Shown: positions 35,285 through 44,856 of the stretch, in pieces
How positions within the stretch are numbered: position 1 is the stretch's first letter
How the letters are laid out: every line of letters begins with the position of its first letter
Assembly: GCA_019188255.1 (NCBI GenBank)
Contig: JAETXT010000001.1
Coordinates: 5,208,001-5,272,000 of the forward strand
Length of the DNA stretch: 64,000 bases
Direction of reading: 5' to 3'
Source of the DNA: Verticillium longisporum
Lineage: Eukaryota > Ascomycota > Sordariomycetes > Glomerellales > Plectosphaerellaceae
Program-made: the position numbers and the translations under genes
The notes under the pieces: generated by a model
Seen by the model: the letters and a program-made list of their open reading frames with translations, nothing else
Told to the model about the DNA's origin: nothing
Databases searched by the model: none

Positions 35285-35778
35285 TATGGCCTTGACCTGG
35301 TAGATAAGGGCATGATAGCGTGTGTGTGCGCGCGCGCGCGCGTTGGGTGGGTTATGGAAGCGACAAGTACAGTTCAACCTGGGGAATTTTCTGGCTCTTT
35401 TATTTTTTCATTTGCACAACATATCCTCCCCCGTCTCTCCCAGACCAGGGAGGTGGCGGCGACGCGGAGGAAGACTTCGGGCTGTATCATACGGACTGCT
35501 GACGGTCTTACGGCTTTTAACATTGGGCCGGTGACATAGAAACGGAATTGAGATTCATGCTTTTTACAAGTCATTCTGTTCGGGCTCTTCATCATCGACG
35601 CTTTTTCTTTTTTTGTGCATGTGCTCAGGAGGGTCCCGTTGGAATCCCTCGCTCGCTGAGCAAGCTACGTACGCTATGCAGTTCGTCACAGGGTATGCCA
35701 GTAAACTCGACTCACAAGACGGGCAGTCGTGGAACAGAGCAGATGTGAAGAAGGAAAAAAAAGAGAGAGGGAAAAAGC
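35285..35778. other. convergent spacer gcvH / HEM3
   Basis: It holds the 3' flanks of both genes. It includes an alternating purine-pyrimidine tract at 35318-35342. No gene. Confidence 0.5.
35318..35342. repeat. (GT)n(GC)n alternating tract
   Basis: 25 bp of strictly alternating purine-pyrimidine (GT then GC dinucleotides), 35 bp after the gcvH stop codon. Sequences of this kind can adopt Z-DNA under negative supercoiling. Confidence 0.85.
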
Positions 35779-36837
35779 CTATGATGCAGCCGCCGCGGGG
35801 AGCGTCGCAGGCTGATCCCCCGGCCGGTTCTGGTTGATGTCATCCAGAATCGTCTGCGCCCCCCTATCAACAAGCTCGGCGGCAAGGTCCCTGCCGAGCT
35901 GGTCAGCCGCCTCGGGCGACTCGATGACGCGTGTGCTCTCGCCGTCGACGCCGTGGGTGCCGTCGACGTGGGTGACGGACGCCTTGAGGGTCAGTGTCTT
36001 GCCGTCGTCGCGCCAGGTCGTCTCGACACCAATGGGCACGCTGCAGCCGCCCTCGAGTGCGCATGACGCTGCGTTCGGCCTCGGCGGCGAGGCGCGTAGG
36101 GCCGTGCTCGATGCCGCGGAGCAGGGTGAGCACGCGGTCGTCGTCGGTGCGGGCCTCGATGCCGAGGGCACCCTGTCCTACGGCGTGCAGGATGCCACCC
36201 GTGTCGGAGGCGAGGTACTGGCCGATGCGGCCGCCGAGGTCCATGCGCAGCAGGCCGGCGGCGGCGAGGATGATGGCGGTGAAAGGGCCGTCGGGGTCGT
36301 CGAGCTTGGCGAGACGGGTCTGGATGTTGCCGCGGACGTCGGCGAACTGGAGACCCGGGTACTTGCGCTTCAGCTGTGCGATGCGGCGGATGCTGCTCGT
36401 GCCGACAACGCTGCCGGCGGGGAGGTCGGCGATGGACTTGTACTGGTCTGCGACTGTATCTTTGAAGACGACGACATCGTGGGGTTCTCGCGCTCGACGA
36501 CGGCGCCAAGTATGCAGCCTTCGGGGAGGACGGTGGGCATGTCCTTGAGACTGTGAACGATCACGTCAATCTCATTGTTCGTGAGCTTGGCCTCGAGCTC
36601 GTTCGTCCACAGGCCCTTGCCGCCAAAGTTGTAGAGGGCAGTGACCTGGTCCTTGTCGCCGAGGGTCTGCATGGCGTGGATCTCATATATGTAGTCGGGA
36701 CGGATGCGCTTGAACGCCTCGATAACCAGCTCGGTCTGGCGGACGGCGAGCGCTGACCTGCGGGTGCCGATACGAACGGTCGAGGCGGCCGAGGCGGCGG
36801 GGCCATTGCCGCTGTCGGAGGTGGGAGCGGCAGCCAT
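35779..36837 (-). CDS. porphobilinogen deaminase (hydroxymethylbilane synthase), two frame lesions
   Basis: The enzyme polymerises four porphobilinogens to hydroxymethylbilane in cytosolic haem synthesis. The evidence is VRIGTRRSALAVRQTELV at the N terminus, NFGGKGLWTNELE, the catalytic Asp in DVIVHSLKDMPT, TSSIRRIAQLKRKYP, FADVRGNIQTRL, and the dipyrromethane-cofactor Cys in EGGCSVPIGV. The start is the ATG at 36837 because the conserved region begins 22 codons later. There are no introns. The frame breaks twice: one base is missing in the plus-strand G4 run 36481-36484 (after VVEREN), and two bases are missing in the GCGC near 36059-36062 (between SVMR and LEGGC). Together they restore a 353-residue protein. 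As haem synthesis is essential, sequence error is likely. Confidence 0.93.
36059..36062 (-). other. 2-base deletion in HEM3 homologue
   Basis: The family consensus needs Arg-X-Leu before GGC. The sequence gives that only if one GC dinucleotide is added to this alternating GCGC. Confidence 0.7.
36481..36484 (-). other. 1-base deletion in HEM3 homologue
   Basis: One C (minus strand) added to this run gives GAVVERENPHDVVVFKD, the expected continuation. Without it the frame ends at 36370. Confidence 0.75.
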
Positions 36838-38065
36838 GGTGGGCGGACAGGAGTTTGTGTGCTGTCCAATGTGCTCAAGGTCAAACAGAGTGGGCTGCTT
36901 CGAGTTCGAGCGAGGGCTGCGCGACGGTCGGGACTTGGGAGGCTTGGATCTGTACAGCAAAGACCCTGAATGTTGGAGCCCTTTGACTGGAAGTGGGATG
37001 ACGGGAGATGTGGTGTGGCAGGTATGGCCGGCATGGCGGGGTGGTGGGGGTGGTGGGGTCGTACAGTGTCGGGTGTGCATTGGCCCTGCGCACTGTCCCT
37101 GCCTCATCCTCTGCTTCCACCCCCCGTTCTTACCCTGTCTCTTCGACAACCTCAACCTCAACCTCAACAACAGTTCCTTGCCCAGGCCCCTCCCTCAACA
37201 AGGAATGGCGGCATACGGCTGTGTAACGGAGGTCCTCACGTCAAAATTCCGTGTTATGAAGAGACGCCATCATGCTTGTCCGTCATGTCGCTACACAGTT
37301 CTCACATACGTTGAACCAAGAACGCGACTTCCGACCACAAAAGCCTTTCATGACCTCATCTCCATCTCCATCTTCCTGATTCAAGCGTGGGAAAAAGATA
37401 CACGTATTGACATACCCATCTCAGCTGTCCTCGTATCTACCGGACGGTTCCTCGCCGCGTACCTCGAAGCACGGCATGACAGCAATGGCCACGGCATATG
37501 TCATCGAGGCAAGCGCCCGAGCCGGCCATCGAGTCGCCGAGTCGCCGATGACACACCTTTGACCTCTTCCGAGTGGATCTGGACGTCGTAGGAAGGAGAA
37601 AAGCGTGGCATATGTTGCAATGCCTGGGCGGCCATGGCTAGCAGTGGATTTTACCACCGGCACCACTGCTATCAAGCGTGACGCATCCTCGTCGTACACA
37701 TACTGAAGGTGACGCGAAGAGGGCCCGAGTGAGGTCCGCTACGGGTATCACATCAACGTGTCGCTGGAATATCCGCCTGCTCTACCTCGAACACGGATGC
37801 TTGCTGCTTACTTTGGACCAACTCGAGAAAGGTATCCAACCAGATCATGCTATACCGTCTTGGCAACTGGCAGAGGCAGTCGACAGAAGAGTCAACTTGG
37901 ATCATGGAGGAAACCACTTGTCAACATAAAAGGGCAATGGGCGCCTTTGCAGTTTTCTTGAGCATGGACACGATATCTGCTCCAGCCTCATGAACAAGCA
38001 GTCCGTCTGTCACAGATAACCACCAGCATCAACATACACGACGACGCCTTGGATTTCCCCGCAAG
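36838..38065. other. divergent spacer HEM3 / secreted protein
   Basis: No gene is seen. The left part is the HEM3 promoter, with an AACCTC triplet repeat near 37148-37170. The right part is the promoter of the secreted-protein gene. Plus-strand frames running out of the HEM3 region are antisense shadows. Confidence 0.45.
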
Positions 38066-38922
38066 ATGAGGCCCACATCGATACTCACGCTCGCATCACT
38101 CCTTGACCTGGCATCTGCTCGAGCTCAGGAGGTCCCCGCTCCGCCTGTGCCTCAGATCCTCCCGGCTCCCTTGACCACGTCGACGACGACCATCACGGTG
38201 ATCGAAGGAACTCCACAGCCACCCGGAAACTCACCCCCTCCCCCTCCCCCTCCTCCTGCTCCCCCCTCTTCAGCACCTACAGGATCGCCGCCCACCAACG
38301 GCGCAACATGTGTTTGCGGTGCCACCTACTGCGGAAAGGTCCTCAAAGGCTCCCAGGGTACCTCTTCCCCCATCCCTTCAATTGCGATATACCACTAACT
38401 CGACTCGCAGGCTACACCCAGGACCAGGTATCCAAAGGCTACTGCTCCAGCCCCGGCATCGACTGCGCCAGCGCCCAGCCCGACTCAAATCGCCTCGACG
38501 ACTCGCTCTTCGTCTGCCTCTGCGAGTCCTTCGACCAGCCCACCGGCACAGACATTGAACTCCTGTGCCCCTGCAACGGCCGCTGCAAGAACGACGCCCC
38601 CGACTTTATCGGCCGCTGCGAGACGCCCTGCAACCTCAACTGCGCACCCGCACCTGCCGGCAGCGCAGGTCAGCCGCAGCCCGGGCCGGAACCAGCCCCT
38701 GAACCAGCACCCGGTAACGCCCCGGTACCCCAGCCAGCCGGCGAGCCCGTGCCCGTTCCTGCGGTTCCCGCGCCTCTTCCTGACACGGCTCCTCCATCCG
38801 CGCCTCCCGCCCCGGCTGCATCAGCACCTGCGGCCCCTGCGGCGCCAGCGCCTCCTGATGCTGGCGCCGCGGGCTCCTCGCCTCCTCCTGTGCGGAACAA
38901 CTTCCGCCACTTCATGTGGTGA
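38066..38922 (+). CDS. secreted Cys-rich, proline-tailed protein
   Basis: A signal peptide (MRPTSILTLASLLDLASARA, cleavage near residue 20) is followed by a Pro linker containing an 8-Pro run, then a compact domain with 13 cysteines between about residues 80 and 195 (CVCGATYCGKV, GYCSSPGIDC, FVCLCES, LLCPCNGRCKN, RCETPCNLNC), and a 95-residue Pro/Ala/Gln-rich tail ending RNNFRHFMW. One intron lies at 38358-38410 (GTACCT donor, ACTAACT branch point); exon phases agree. The product is 267 residues. There is no GPI-type hydrophobic C terminus. I recognise the Cys layout as that of a fungal secreted protein type but cannot name a function. A cell-wall or host-interface role is inference only. Confidence 0.75.
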
Positions 38923-39428
38923 GTGACGGGTGCTCTGGCGGCGAGGCGGTTGAACAGGAACAGATGGTGGGGGGTATTGGTGATGGAGTCGAGGAGGTGG
39001 AGGATAAGGGCAGATTGCATACCTCGGAAGGCGTTCTATCATCTTTCGTATTCTTTTCACTTCGTCACACCGTATTTTAGTTCGTGCCCCAGGAAGGGTA
39101 TGCGCTGCTCATTCTCTTGGATTTCTGAGCCCCTGAGCAAGCCTTTGGAAGGTCTTTTGGTGACGATTCGTTTCGCATCTTGATGAGGCCGGGGCAGACA
39201 CATGGATGATTAGGGTGGATTGGTTTCGACAGGGAGTAGTTTCACGGACGATCGTTAACCACTAAGATACTTGAAGTTTTGACCGACTACATCTGACTTG
39301 CATGCTCGCAGCCAAGTGACAAAACTATGAAGATGGTTTCCTGGGTATTATGTCTATGATATGCATCCGACAAATTAATCAGGGTAAAGGTCACGCTGTA
39401 TACAAAGTATCTGCCATACAAGTCACGC
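38923..39428. other. convergent spacer secreted protein / ABC transporter
   Basis: It holds the 3' flanks of both genes. No gene or repeat is seen. Confidence 0.4.
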
Positions 39429-42400
39429 CTAATCCAGAGCCTGCGCCTCACACATCTTCCTGTACATGCCTCCCAGGGCCACGAGCTCAGCATGCGTGCC
39501 CATCTCCACGATCCTCCCACCGTAGAACACACAAATGCAGTCGGCGTCCTTGACAGTACTCAAGCGGTGCGCGACCGCCACCGTGATCCTGTCTCCAGCC
39601 TTGGCCGCCTCGGCGAGGGCGCCTTGCACAATCTTCTCGCTCTCCGTGTCCAGGGCGCTCGTCGCCTCGTCGAGAAGCAGAATGGCCGGGTCACGAATGA
39701 GCGCCCGCGCAATGGCGATGCGCTGCCTCTGACCACCCGACAGCTGCGTGCCGTTGGCGCCGGCTGGAGTGGCGAGGCCCTGTGGTAGCGACGAGACAAA
39801 GGTCCACGCGTTGGCTGCGCGGAGTGCGACCTCAATTCGAGAGTCAGGGACTGTGGCGGCGGTCTTCTCCGACGAGGCGTCGAGAGGGTCATCATCCAGG
39901 CCGAGGGCAATGTTCTCGCGAATCGTCCCTTGGAACAGCGTCGGCTCTTGTTGGACAAGCGCGACGAGGCGACGGTATAGCCTTGGGTTCAGAGTGGGCA
40001 GTGGAGAGGAAGCAATCTTGATCGTGCCGGTCGTCGGATCGTAGAAGCGTTCGAGCATGGCGATCATTGTGGACTTGCCGCATCCAGACGCGCCGACAAG
40101 CGCCACAAATTGACCGGGTTGAATCTGCGAGTGTTAGATGAGCTGCTCAGGTGGCCGATGGGAGGTGGGAGGCACTTACGTTCATCTCAACACCTTTGAG
40201 CACGGGAGCATCCGGACGAAGAGGATAGGAGAAGCGAACGTTGTCGAGCTCGATAGGACCGCCAGCGCTGGGACCGTGGTTGCGGTTCTCGGGCGTTTCT
40301 TGAACCGTGGGCTGCAATTCGTGGAGCCAGAAAATGTAGTTGGCTGCATTGATACCCTTGGTGATGCTTGTCGAAAATTGGAACAAAAGGGCGGTGGCCT
40401 GGCCGGAGAAGAAGACACCCAGAAAGGCGACGAAAAAGTCATACATGCTGATGTCGCCGAATGACAGCAGACGGCAGCCGTACCAGAAACCCAACGCCAT
40501 GAACCAGTACTCAATCGACTGCGTCAAAGCAAACCACACCATCATGATGAACATGGGACGAGTGGATTCCGCGACGGCCCAATCGAGCTCGGCAGTGTAG
40601 CTCTGGAGGACCGACTCCTCAATAGCGAGGGACGACACTGTGCGGATGGCATTGACAGCCTCCGAGGCAATGGCGGCACTATTGGCGTAACGCTTCGACA
40701 TGTCGCGATCAAGCTTGGCGTCGAACCGAATTTTGAGGTATCCGGCCGTCAGAATAGGGGGCAGACCAGCGCAGACGACAACAAGACCGAGGTTCCAGTC
40801 ATGCGCAATGGCAAGGATGCAGCAGGACGCGACGTTGAGCACAGCGACGAGGATGAGGGCGATATTAAAGCCCATGAGCTCGAGAATAGCTTGCGGGTTC
40901 GAATCGACGCGGCCAGTGAGGGCGCCCGTGTTGTTTTCTGTGCGATCGAAAAACTGCAGATCCTGCCGCAGCATATCGGCAAGACTTTGCTTTCGCAGTT
41001 TATGGTTGAGAAACTGTGCGACAACGTTGGTTGAGTATCCAAGAGAGAAGTACGAGAGGAGGCAACCAGCGGCGAGGACGATGAACATGGTTGCATAAAA
41101 TGACCCTCGACTCCTCATGGCATCGCCGGTCAATGTGAAGACATCCATGACGTTAGCCAGAAGGATAGCCTGGCCTGGGAATGCGGCAGCAGCGCCGATG
41201 CAGCCCAGTAGCATGAAGACGTACGCCCAGAACACCTCTGGAGACTCGCGCATGAGTCGAAGTACGACGTAGAACACGCCCTTTTGCTTGTGGTGATCGT
41301 AGTTGTCACGTTCCTTCTGGTCTTCCATGCGCCCTTGGACTGATGTTGCGTAGCGAGTCAGTGATTTGGAGACGTCCAAGTCCTCACCCTTGGAGGCCTT
41401 GGCTTCGTCAATCTCCGTGTCCGAGGTCGAGTCTGTGTCTGTGACAGCGAGGTTCTGGATCTTGACAAGGTTGGCGTAAACATCGTCATTGGCAATAAGG
41501 GCCTCGTGGGTACCCTGCTCCACGATGCGGCCCTTAGTCATGACGACAATGTTATCGGCCTTGCGGATGGTAGCCAGCTTGTGAGCAATAACAATCGTGG
41601 TACGGCCGACGGAAGCCTTATCGAGGGCCTGTTGAACGATGCTTTCAGCGTGCGGGTCAAGTGCGCTGGTAGCCTCGTCCAGGAGGAGTACTTTCGGCTG
41701 CGATACCACACTGCGAGCAATAGCAACGCGCTGCTTCTGTCCACCAGAAAGTAGACCGCCACGTTGGCCGATTTGCGTGTCGTAGCCATTTGGCAGCTCA
41801 GAGACGAAGTCGTGCGCAAACGCCATCTTGGCCGCTTCCTGCACCAATTTTCTCTGCTCTTCTACAGGAGCATTCTCCCATTGCGTTCCAACGAGGCCGT
41901 GTTTGATATTGTCGAAAACGCTACCTTGGAACAGAACGGGCTCTTGCTGGACGAGGCGGACGTTCTTGCGCAGCCAGTTGAGGTTCAGCGTTTCGATCGG
42001 ACGGCCGTCAAGCTTGATCGTACCGGATTTGGGGTTGTACCATCGTTCAAGCAACCCGACTATGGTACTCTTACCACTTCCAGACTGGCCAACGAGTGCG
42101 GTCACCTTGCCAGCAGGAACACGCAGGGTGAAGTTATCGAGAACTGTGGTGCTCGGCCGGGTAGGGTAGGCGAAGGTGACATTCTCAATCTCGACGAGGC
42201 CGACAGTCTCGGCTGGCTCTTCACCAGACTTGTCGAATGGATTTATGGCAGACTTGCGGTCCATGAGACTGAAAAGCTTAGCAGCTGCAGACGCAGCACG
42301 GCTAAAGTCAATAGAGTACGGGGCTAGGGTCGTCAAGCTGATGGCAGCGATGACGACTGAAAGCAAGACAGTGAAGATTTCGCCTGAAGAGGAGATTTCG

Positions 42401-43451
42401 CCGCGCGAGAGCATCTGAGTACCCTGCCAGAAAGCCAAGCCAAAGCCCAGGTAGATGATGGTGTTCGCGGCAGAGAACATGATACCGAACAGGATGGATA
42501 TCTTGCTACCCACCTTGTGGGCTTCGATGAGGTGCTCGTCGAACTTGTGCACAAGCCTGGCACGCATTTCGAAGGCATGAACAGCACGGGCACTAGAGAG
42601 GACGCCCTCGGCGAACGAATTGGCCTGGGCGTAGATCTCCAAGATCTTCGTCTCGTGACCAGCTTCGATGGTAGCGATGACACCCATGACGATGATGGTG
42701 GCGGGTGCGATGCAAAGGCAGATGAGCGTGAGCTTCCACTGGACGATGAAGGCAATGATAAAGGCGGTAACGAAGGCAGACAGTCCTTGGAAAGTAAGAC
42801 CAAGTTTTTCGGCAATACCGCCGTTGATGAGGCGGCCGTTGGAGGTGCCCTGGGTTGCGATGGAGCCGCCTGTTCCAAAGTCATAGAATGCGACTTCCTG
42901 GCTCAGGGCGGCGCGTAGATACTCGTGACGGATATTGCGAATGATGCGATACGCAGCGTACGTGAGAAGAGAGTTGTAGAGGTAGGCGAGAACGAATCTG
43001 CCGATGCCGAGATATACAAAGTAGAGACTTGGGGTGTCAGTTAGCCAGGGGCAAGGGCTCATGCTGATAACTGGAGACAACCTACGCCAGGGTAGAAACA
43101 TCATCCATAAATTGGGCTGGTGTGTTCACACCGGTAGTGAAGTCGGTGATGACGGTGATGAATTGGCCGAAGATGAGGTTCTGGAGCGCAATGCCAGCGC
43201 CTGACGCAATCGCAGCAACGATAGCGATGGCTTGCAAGGAGTACTCGAGAGGACCAGCATATCGGAAGATTCTCTACAAAGCAGGTCAGTGGTTGAATAC
43301 AGGACTGGCACAAGAAGCTTACTTTGTATGCTGCCCAAGGAGCTTCCTCTTCGGGGACATCAGGCTCAGGCTCCTTGCTGGCGGCGGCAGCAGCGAGGGC
43401 TTCATCGCTGGCAGCGGTAGCGCCCTTTTCGTCCAAGGCTTCGGCGCCCAT
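39429..43451 (-). CDS. ABCB-type full transporter (MDR/P-glycoprotein-like)
   Basis: This is an ATP-driven exporter in the plasma or vacuolar membrane with two TMD-NBD halves in one chain. Exons are 43451-43323, 43273-43086, 43027-40180 and 40124-39429, with introns of 49, 58 and 55 bp. The phases join to 1286 residues with no break. NBD1 has Walker A GQSGSGKST (about residue 417), signature LLSGGQKQRVAIAR (about 530) and Walker B VLLLDEATSALD. NBD2 has GASGCGKST (about 1067), LSGGQRQRIAIAR and ILLLDEATSALD. Both halves carry membrane segments of the ABCB type (FGQFITVITDFTTG; GQAILLANVMDVF). A Glu/Asp-rich linker follows NBD1. The gene is divergent from the Zn2Cys6 regulator at 44857 across 1.4 kb, which fits co-regulation with it. 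Substrate unknown: xenobiotic resistance and metabolite export are both possible. Confidence 0.95.
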
Positions 43452-44856
43452 GACGAGGATGGTCGACTGAGAAATAATGGGCGTGCGCTATGGATGTTGT
43501 TTGTTTGTGAGCAGTACGGAGTACGAGGAATGACAGATGGTTGCGCCCGTGGAGTTTTAAGGGTACCGAAGGAAGGACATGAAGTTGACGATGATGTATC
43601 GCCTCCCGAATGGCGAGTGTTGGTGATGCACCGGACTTGGGGTTGTGGAATGAAAAGAGAAGGAAATAGAAATGGGTTCAAGGACGAAAATCGTCCGAAC
43701 TTAACAAGAGCAGGCGGATTGGAAATCATCATGACTTCTCGAGCTGGCAGGCTCAACTAAGTGTTTTCTTCTTGCCTCGCGTCGTCGCCAAGCCCTTTGA
43801 TCTCAGGTGTCGGGTTCCGCGCGCAAGCAGGGTGGGTCGCCCCCTTGCCCCCCTACTGGAGGGTCGACCACTGTAAATCGTGCTGGGCACCCCCTGGAAA
43901 CGGCTCCATTTCACGCTACGAGGTCTCGCTAGTGGGCGGGGGCGCACGGCTAAAAAACGGGGCCACAAGGCAGCATCAGCATCAACAGTGGGATGCTGGC
44001 CAACGTCATGAGATGCAGCATGTACAGAGGCAACGAACACCGTCGGTGATTTGATATTCGTAAGCGGCAAGATGCCATCACTCTCAATGGCAAATCCAAG
44101 ATGATACACCTCACGCAATTCAAACGACCCACGCAATGCCTCCCAAGGAAACGAGCGCCTCATTTACCTGCCTGTTCGACTCTGTGAGGAACATTGTGGA
44201 TCTGTGACGGGGCTACCTACAGTTTGCCCCCACTTCACGGCCCCGGGACGCGGATAACGGACACCTCGGCCACCGCACCTCGCACCTCGTAGGTGTCGCG
44301 GAGAGCCGGCGACGGGTGATGAGTGACCGGGCTCTCCCATCCTGTGGGCTGCTCCGCAAATCATTCCGTCTGACTCACCCGGTATTGATACGTCCCGTCA
44401 GCCCTTGTTCGTCATAGGTTGACCTTGAGGGAATCATTTGAGTGTGCTGGCCAGGCATCATGTCTGGGTGGCCAGGCGCAGCCAAGTGCCAGCAACCGCG
44501 CCTCGAACCAACAGGGCTCCACCAGACGGAACGCGCGCGTTCCGTGCCGAGAGGACAAGAGGGCTCCAGGCTCCCATCAACTGCCCCCCCATCCAACGTC
44601 GCTGTCAGACGATGAACGCCTTCACAAGACATTATTCAAAACACATACTTCCCACGGATCTCGGGACCCGACGACTGCTCCCTCCGACAGCGACCTGCCG
44701 ACCATCTGCATACGGCCCATCTTGCCGGGGCTCTCTCCAAAAGCACTCCCGTTGATTGCCGTATGAGGACATCGCAGTGCGGTTCACAGCATTCAAGCAC
44801 CCCACCATCCACCTCCAGACCCAGACACTCCCGGTGGTCCGCCGCCGGCACGTCAC
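43452..44856. promoter_or_regulatory. divergent promoter region ABC transporter / Zn2Cys6 regulator 1
   Basis: A 1.4 kb spacer between head-to-head genes with no coding gene in it. It must hold both promoters. CGG/CCG-rich patches occur (for example 44230-44300), as expected for Zn2Cys6 binding, but no specific operator can be assigned by eye. Confidence 0.45.

Noticed and set aside
6900..36490. Programmed ribosomal frameshifting as the cause of the frame changes
   Set aside because: The sites differ in sequence, lack a common slippery heptamer and downstream structure, and occur in six unrelated genes. Sequence error fits better.
36704..37591. 295-codon plus-strand frame
   Set aside because: Begins antisense to the HEM3 N-terminal exon and continues through its promoter; no domain.
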